Part shown: one piece after another, positions 7,413-10,907 of the stretch | Position numbering within the stretch: the stretch's first letter is position 1 | Layout of the letters: each line of letters begins with the position of its first letter | DNA from: Proteiniphilum sp. UBA5267 | Lineage (GTDB): Bacteria; Bacteroidota; Bacteroidia; Bacteroidales; Dysgonomonadaceae | DNA length: 10,907 bases | Direction of reading: 5' to 3' | NCBI GenBank assembly: GCA_002411515.1 | Contig: DHTF01000110.1 | Location: 1-10,907 of the forward strand | Position numbers and translations under genes: made by a program | The notes under the pieces: model-generated | What the model saw: only the letters and a program-made list of their open reading frames with translations | Told to the model about the DNA's origin: nothing | Databases searched by the model: none

Positions 7413-8200
7413 AACCCGCGTTGCCGCATTGCCTCAAAGGTGAGGATGGCAGTAGAGACCGAGACATTGAGCGAATCAATTTTTCCCCGCATGGGAATCT
7501 TGATTCGCTTTGTTGCATGTTTTAGCCAGAAAGGGGTCAACCCGTCTGCTTCGGTGCCCATCACGATGGCAGAGGGATTCGTGAAATCGATGTTTTGATA
7601 GAATTCCGCAGCCTGCAACTCTGCGGCATATATAGCGATCTTGTGTTCCTGCAGCCAGATCAACGCCTCTTCGGAGGTGCAGACAGCCGTCTGCACGGTA
7701 AACAGCCCTCCCACGCCGGAACGGATCACATTGGGATTATACAGGTCGGTCTGCGGATCACAGACAATCACGGCATCGGCTCCTGCCGCATCGGCGGTAC
7801 GCAATACGGCGCCCAGGTTACCTGGTTTCTCCACAGACTCGAGCAGGATCAGAAAAGGATTTTTTGAAAGTTGAATATCGGTCAGTTTGTGGGATTTGGG
7901 TTGCAGGAGTGCCACGATCCCATCGGAGTTCTCCCGGTAAGCAATCTTTGCGAACACCCCCGAGGATATTGGAAAAAGGACCTCTTCGGAAATCGAATCC
8001 AATACATCCGGATACTTCGTCTTGTCGAACATCTCCCGACAGAGGTAAACCGCCTCCACCCGATAACCTCCCTGTATAGCCAGAGAAAGTTCACGTGCAC
8101 CCTCGGTCACAAAGAGTTGCTGCTCCTTCCGTACTTTGCCTTTCGCCAGCTTTGTGATGTTTTTGACGGCTGGGTTCTGCAGGCTGGTAATCATCTCCAT
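7409..8200 (-). CDS. SpoU/TrmH-family (SPOUT) RNA 2'-O-methyltransferase
   Basis: This 263-residue protein is a cytoplasmic S-adenosylmethionine-dependent RNA methyltransferase; the rRNA or tRNA target cannot be read from the sequence. The N-terminal part (about 1-100) is the substrate-binding domain, opening ITSLQNPAVKNITKL and continuing QQLFVTEGARELSLA. The C-terminal knot domain has all three SpoU motifs: NLGAVLRTADAAGAD (from about 128, with the ribose-binding Arg), MGTEADGL (about 214-221) and IPMRGKIDSLNVSVS (about 235-249). I start it at the ATG at 8198-8200; a second ATG at 8192-8194 is nearly as good. The in-frame ATG at 8249-8251 would add 17 residues unlike the family and cover a hairpin. 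It is the last of a leftward gene run, 75 bp after the thioredoxin gene. Confidence 0.9.
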   Translation of the reverse strand: MEMITSLQNPAVKNITKLAKGKVRKEQQLFVTEGARELSLAIQGGYRVEAVYLCREMFDKTKYPDVLDSISEEVLFPISSGVFAKIAYRENSDGIVALLQPKSHKLTDIQLSKNPFLILLESVEKPGNLGAVLRTADAAGADAVIVCDPQTDLYNPNVIRSGVGGLFTVQTAVCTSEEALIWLQEHKIAIYAAELQAAEFYQNIDFTNPSAIVMGTEADGLTPFWLKHATKRIKIPMRGKIDSLNVSVSTAILTFEAMRQRGF

Positions 8201-8236
8201 TGATTCTGTATATGCTTTTTTAAGGGTTCCTTTTCT

Positions 8237-8253
8237 ACTTGCCGGAAGCAAGT
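8237..8253. other. Small perfect hairpin in the methyltransferase leader
   Basis: ACTTGC (8237-8242) and GCAAGT (8248-8253) form a 6-bp stem with a 5-nt loop. A second small stem, CGCA/TGCG (8254-8257 and 8264-8267), sits next to it. No T-tract follows on the minus strand, so this does not look like a terminator for the thioredoxin gene. It could be a mRNA processing or stabilising structure between the two genes, or chance. Confidence 0.3.
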
Positions 8254-8275
8254 CGCATGAAATTGCGCGCCCGGA

Positions 8276-8737
8276 TCAGAGTGTCGTTTTCTGATCTTTT
8301 TTCAGCAGAAAAGTATCGATCGCCTCCCGGAAGGATTTTTTCGGCAGGGCGCCCATTGCCACCTGAGGCTGTTCGTTCATCGGGATGAAAAGAAACATGG
8401 GAATACTTTGTACGCCGAATATGCGTGCCAGTTCAGGCTGTTTGTCCACGTCTATCTTATACACATAGATCTCTTCTCCGTACTCGGCAGCCAGATCCGA
8501 TAAAATGGGGGAAGTGATCCGGCAAGGGCCGCACCAGGTAGCATAGAAGTCCACGATAGCCGGCTTGTCGCCGTTGTACTTCCAGACTTCCGGATTATTT
8601 TCGTAATTGAACACCTTCTCCAGGAAGGTTGCTTTGGTCAATTCAATCGGTTTTACCGTACTTTTGCTTTGCGGTTCGGAAGCTGTAACGCCGAAGAACG
8701 TGCAAAGCAGCATAAATAGGATGAAGGAACTTCTCAT
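8276..8737 (-). CDS. Exported thioredoxin-fold protein
   Basis: This 153-residue protein has an N-terminal signal peptide (MRSSFILFMLLCTFFGVTAS, cleavage near residue 20) followed by a complete thioredoxin domain. The active site is YATWCGPC (Cys69, Cys72) and the cis-proline motif is SIPMF (Pro113); the KIDVDKQPELARIFGVQ stretch before it is typical thioredoxin. It should reduce or exchange disulfides in the periplasm, though its redox partner (for example a DsbD-type transporter) is not in this window. The insertion before the active site (about 30-60) and the CGPC motif match the small periplasmic thioredoxins common in Bacteroidota. The gene lies 103 bp downstream of the PPOX gene and 75 bp upstream of the methyltransferase. 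Confidence 0.92.
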   Translation of the reverse strand: MRSSFILFMLLCTFFGVTASEPQSKSTVKPIELTKATFLEKVFNYENNPEVWKYNGDKPAIVDFYATWCGPCRITSPILSDLAAEYGEEIYVYKIDVDKQPELARIFGVQSIPMFLFIPMNEQPQVAMGALPKKSFREAIDTFLLKKDQKTTL

Positions 8738-8743
8738 TGTACA

Positions 8744-8765
8744 ATTTTTACAGTGTGATTTTTAC
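8744..8765. repeat. Pair of 8-nt direct repeats just upstream of the thioredoxin gene
   Basis: ATTTTTAC occurs at 8744-8751 and again at 8758-8765, 14 bp apart start to start; on the gene's strand it reads GTAAAAAT twice. The pair lies in the leader, within 30 bp of the start codon. It may be A-rich translation-enhancing sequence, a protein site, or chance. Confidence 0.35.
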
Positions 8766-8810
8766 TTGTTGCGTTCATATGCTGCGATGGATCGCGGATA
8801 TTACAACAAG
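8765..8810. repeat. Imperfect nested dyad upstream of the thioredoxin gene
   Basis: CTTGTTG (8765-8771) and CAACAAG (8804-8810) are perfect inverted repeats. Inside them, ATAT (8777-8780 and 8797-8800) and GCGAT/ATCGC (8784-8788 and 8791-8795) are arranged around nearly the same centre. As RNA this could fold as a long interrupted hairpin with a UCCA tetraloop on the minus strand. No T-run follows on either strand, so it is not a classical terminator. Confidence 0.4.
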
Positions 8811-8840
8811 CAGATGGGTACGAAAGTTTTAGCCGGTCGT

Positions 8841-9344
8841 TTAAAACACCTTCCGGTCTTTGTATAGATTCGCTTTTGTACCCGGGACGCCAAATTCTTT
8901 TGCCGTGACCTTATCGATGGGGACCTTCCATATTTTTACATTCTTCACCGCGGGTGCCGAGTAACTGAACGCTCTGTCGGAATACTGCTGCATAATGATG
9001 TCGAGTGCTTTCACTTTCTCGTCGTACTCCTCCTCGAAGGATACGTTGCCATGACAAATCACACTCTCTGCCCGCATGCGGTAGCTACAGGCTACTTCCT
9101 TATCCTGCCACACCAGCCTCGGTTCGGTACAAAATGTGATGCAGACCTGTGGGTTTTTCCCCAGGATGGAAATGGAACGCCCCTCCTGCGCAGAATGGAG
9201 ATAGATTACCTCCTCTTCATATCCGAAGTTCATGGGCAACACATAAGGGACACCCTGCTCGTCGGCCATGCCTACATAACAAAGCGGACAGCTGCGGATC
9301 AATGATTCAATGTGCTGTAACTCCTCAACAGAAACAGTTCTCAT
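8841..9344 (-). CDS. Nim-like pyridoxamine 5'-phosphate oxidase (PPOX) family flavin protein
   Basis: This 167-residue cytoplasmic protein has the split-barrel FMN-binding fold. The N-terminal MRTVSVEELQHIESLIRSCP helix leads to CYVGMADEQGVPYVLPMNFGYE (about 22-43), then IYLHSAQEGRSISIL (about 47-61) and a PQVCITF strand; CHGNVSF (about 97-103) is another conserved strand. This pattern is that of NimA-like PPOX proteins of Bacteroidota, some of which are linked to 5-nitroimidazole resistance. Most chromosomal relatives have no known substrate, and resistance should not be inferred here. It is a single-domain, full-length member. It begins 39 bp after the GH43 gene on the same strand with no clear terminator or exact TAnnTTTG element between them, so read-through from GH43 is plausible. 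Confidence 0.85.
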   Translation of the reverse strand: MRTVSVEELQHIESLIRSCPLCYVGMADEQGVPYVLPMNFGYEEEVIYLHSAQEGRSISILGKNPQVCITFCTEPRLVWQDKEVACSYRMRAESVICHGNVSFEEEYDEKVKALDIIMQQYSDRAFSYSAPAVKNVKIWKVPIDKVTAKEFGVPGTKANLYKDRKVF

Positions 9345-9383
9345 AAAAGAAATAAGTATCTAATTAAACGCTCTATCAATCTT

Positions 9384-10505
9384 CTATAATTCTTTTTCGG
9401 TGGTCGTGGGACCGTCAACGATCAGCAAACCCTGCTCATCGATCTGCATCTCATCGATAAAAACCACCCTTTCGTTCCCCGTTTTCTGGGTACGACCATG
9501 ATAAACACAGTACATTTTTTGATTGTCCTTCGACCAAAAGACCATGTTGTGTCCGGTCCCGGTTACTTCTCCCCCCTTGCTTATATTTTTTTCCAGTACC
9601 GGATTATTCGCGGCTTTCACAAAAGGGCCCAGCGGATCATCGGCAACAGCATACCCCACGGCATAATGTTCACCTCCAAAGAAGTTGGCTGAGTACATCA
9701 TGTAAATCTTGCCGTTGTGGGGGAAGGCAAAAGAACCCTCTGTCCACCGACGGTTCACCTCCCCTGCGGTGACGGAGCGACTTTCCCACTCTGTTTGCGG
9801 ATCATCCATCGTGGAGGGAGGCTGCAAAAGCAAAACAGGTTCCCCTATTACAGAAGTGAAATCGTCTGAGATCTCTACCCCGTATACCCAGCTCTCTTCT
9901 ATCTCCTTGAAAAGATTCTGCTCCCGGGCCCACTCTGCCACCTCACTCTCTACGGGGTGCTTGTAACAACAGCGTGAGTAATAAAGGTACGTTTTCCCGT
10001 TATGCTGCAGAATGTTTGCATCGATGATGGGATAGCCCGGGTCGAACAGGGGTTTATCGGATATCTCCATGAACGGACCGGTTGGTTTGTCGGCTACGGC
10101 CACACCAATACGAAAGTTTTCCAGTTCCTCTGTGGGATTTTCTTTCCAGTCGGCGCTGAAGAGCATGTAATATTTCCCGTTTATTTCATACACTTCGGGA
10201 GCCCAGTAATTTTTCACGGTCCAGGAGCCAGGTTGATTTCCAGCGTAAACCTCCCCTTCGGGCTGCCAGTCCACCAGATTATCGGAACTATAAGCAACAA
10301 AACCTTGTTCTGTTCCTCCCGTACCATACATGTAATATTTGCCGTCGGTGGCGGAAAGGATAAACGGATCGCCAAAAGCTACGGATAAAGGGTTGGAATA
10401 GGTAACGAGATCGGATGAACTTTTCTGCGAATGGTTGTTGCATCCTGCAAAAAGGGTCCCCACCAGAAGGAACAACACGCTCCTGCAGATATTTTTTGTG
10501 ATCAT
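9384..10505 (-). CDS. GH43 family glycosidase lipoprotein
   Basis: This 373-residue envelope lipoprotein has lipobox LFAGC (Cys22). The five-bladed propeller is that of glycoside hydrolase family 43 (beta-xylosidases, alpha-L-arabinofuranosidases, arabinanases). The expected catalytic positions are present: general base Asp46 in GDPFIL, the pKa-modulating Asp162 in IDANIL, and general acid Glu256 in WTEGSFAF, with His319 in GTGHNMVF. Blade motifs of the DGKYYMYGT/NGKYYMLFS/NGKTYLYYS type recur. The start at 10503-10505 gives a clean lipoprotein signal and lies just after a -7 element. The upstream in-frame ATG at 10590-10592 would run through the rplT terminator. No SusC/SusD pair or sugar regulator is adjacent, so it is not in a visible polysaccharide utilization locus. 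Substrate is unresolved between xylosides and arabinosides. Confidence 0.9.
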   Translation of the reverse strand: MITKNICRSVLFLLVGTLFAGCNNHSQKSSSDLVTYSNPLSVAFGDPFILSATDGKYYMYGTGGTEQGFVAYSSDNLVDWQPEGEVYAGNQPGSWTVKNYWAPEVYEINGKYYMLFSADWKENPTEELENFRIGVAVADKPTGPFMEISDKPLFDPGYPIIDANILQHNGKTYLYYSRCCYKHPVESEVAEWAREQNLFKEIEESWVYGVEISDDFTSVIGEPVLLLQPPSTMDDPQTEWESRSVTAGEVNRRWTEGSFAFPHNGKIYMMYSANFFGGEHYAVGYAVADDPLGPFVKAANNPVLEKNISKGGEVTGTGHNMVFWSKDNQKMYCVYHGRTQKTGNERVVFIDEMQIDEQGLLIVDGPTTTEKEL

Positions 10506-10533
10506 AGATTTGATTTTATGTGTACGTTCAACA

Positions 10534-10541
10534 CAAAGATA
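10534..10541 (-). promoter_or_regulatory. Bacteroidota-type -7 element for the GH43 gene
   Basis: On the minus strand this reads TATCTTTG, an exact TAnnTTTG match, predicting a start roughly 20 nt before the GH43 ATG. The spacer region upstream is the T-rich tail and stem of the rplT terminator, and no TTTG -33 element is visible at the usual distance. Confidence 0.55.
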
Positions 10542-10604
10542 AATAAAAAAGGAAAAACCCTCTACAGATTTTTCCTTTCTATGCGCAATCAACCTAAAAG
10601 GTTG
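10542..10604 (-). terminator. Terminator region after rplT
   Basis: Read on the minus strand, CAACCT-TTT-AGGTTG (10590-10604) starts 3 nt after the rplT stop codon. It is followed by a 10-bp perfect stem AAAGGAAAAA/TTTTTCCTTT (10548-10557 and 10569-10578, 11-nt loop) that runs into TTTATT. The second, longer stem with its T-rich tail is the better intrinsic terminator. The first may be an auxiliary 3' hairpin. Confidence 0.65.
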
Positions 10605-10607
10605 GGG

Positions 10608-10907
10608 TTACTTCACCTTATCCACGATCGCCTTAAAAGCTTCGGGATGGTTCATTGCCAGGTCGGCAAGTACCTTGCGGTTGATCTCTATTTCATTTTT
10701 ATGCAACGCACCCATCAGGCGGGAATAAGACATTCCATACTCACGGGCTGCAGCATTGATACGCTGAATCCAGAGCGCACGGAAATTGCGTTTTTTGTTT
10801 TTACGGTCACGATAGGCGTAGGTCAAACCCTTTTCCCACGTGTTTTTGGCTACGGTCCACACGTTCTTGCGGGCACCAAAATAACCTCTTGTAAGTTTCA
10901 GAACTTT
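10608..10907 (-). CDS. rplT: 50S ribosomal protein L20 (partial, 5' end beyond window)
   Basis: The C-terminal 99 residues of L20 are present. The visible part starts [15 protein letters not shown] at the window edge and contains [62 protein letters not shown] and ends [10 protein letters not shown]20 binds 23S rRNA early in 50S assembly. The usual length is about 116 residues, so some 15-17 N-terminal residues are missing beyond the right edge. The GTG at 10860-10862 is an internal Val codon, not the start, because the family sequence continues upstream of it. In bacteria rplT normally ends an infC-rpmI-rplT operon; those genes would lie just to the right. A hairpin terminator follows. Confidence 0.96.
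   Translation of the reverse strand, partial: KVLKLTRGYFGARKNVWTVAKNTWEKGLTYAYRDRKNKKRNFRALWIQRINAAAREYGMSYSRLMGALHKNEIEINRKVLADLAMNHPEAFKAIVDKVK

Noticed and set aside
8607..8867. A plus-strand 86-codon open frame spanning the thioredoxin start and the intergenic region
   Set aside because: Over half is antisense to the thioredoxin signal and N-terminus, and the rest is the dyad region. There is no family resemblance.
8841..9344. Calling the PPOX gene a metronidazole-resistance nim gene
   Set aside because: It shares the fold and motif pattern only. Many chromosomal PPOX relatives are not resistance genes, and no insertion-sequence promoter of the kind that activates nim genes is present.
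10506..10592. Extended N-terminus for the GH43 gene
   Set aside because: The extra 29 residues would be encoded by the promoter and rplT terminator and would bury the lipoprotein signal.

Overview
The window looks like a chromosomal segment of a Bacteroidota bacterium, most likely Bacteroidales. The supporting signs are: TAnnTTTG-type -7 promoter elements and the absence of strong Shine-Dalgarno sequences; a DUF6146-like lipoprotein and a membrane-spanning TPR/HTH regulator of kinds typical of that phylum; a lipoprotein GH43 glycosidase; and an L20 ribosomal protein close to Bacteroidales forms. A family-level guess (Dysgonomonadaceae or Porphyromonadaceae-like) would rest on general resemblance only.

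Layout. Left end (1-1.6 kb, visibly AT-rich): two minus-strand genes, a small secreted lipocalin-like protein followed by a lipobox-bearing, single-TM regulator with a cytoplasmic HTH. Next is a plus-strand DUF6146-like lipoprotein whose last nine codons form a hairpin with a short T-tract. It converges on a minus-strand CopA copper-exporting P1B-ATPase. A 160-bp divergent intergenic region separates copA from a plus-strand secreted S9 (prolyl oligopeptidase family) peptidase of 921 residues. That gene meets a minus-strand SpoU/TrmH-family RNA methyltransferase tail to tail, the two stop codons sharing the palindrome CTAG. Upstream of the methyltransferase, on the same strand, lie a periplasmic thioredoxin, a Nim-like PPOX flavin protein and a GH43 lipoprotein. 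The right edge cuts through rplT, which ends in a hairpin terminator directly abutting the GH43 promoter.

How the genes fit together. Most are single-function housekeeping, envelope or metal-homeostasis genes, not one pathway. The lipocalin-like/regulator pair is the only neighbouring couple that might be a functional unit. GH43-PPOX-thioredoxin-methyltransferase all run leftward with gaps of 39-103 bp and could be partly co-transcribed, but they do not form an obvious pathway. No mobile element, CRISPR array, tRNA or rRNA is visible. No gene-free stretch exceeds about 200 bases. I found no convincing new multi-gene system. The most interesting points are small-scale: a terminator-like hairpin inside a coding end, an imperfect dyad upstream of the thioredoxin gene, and the odd topology of the left-end regulator.
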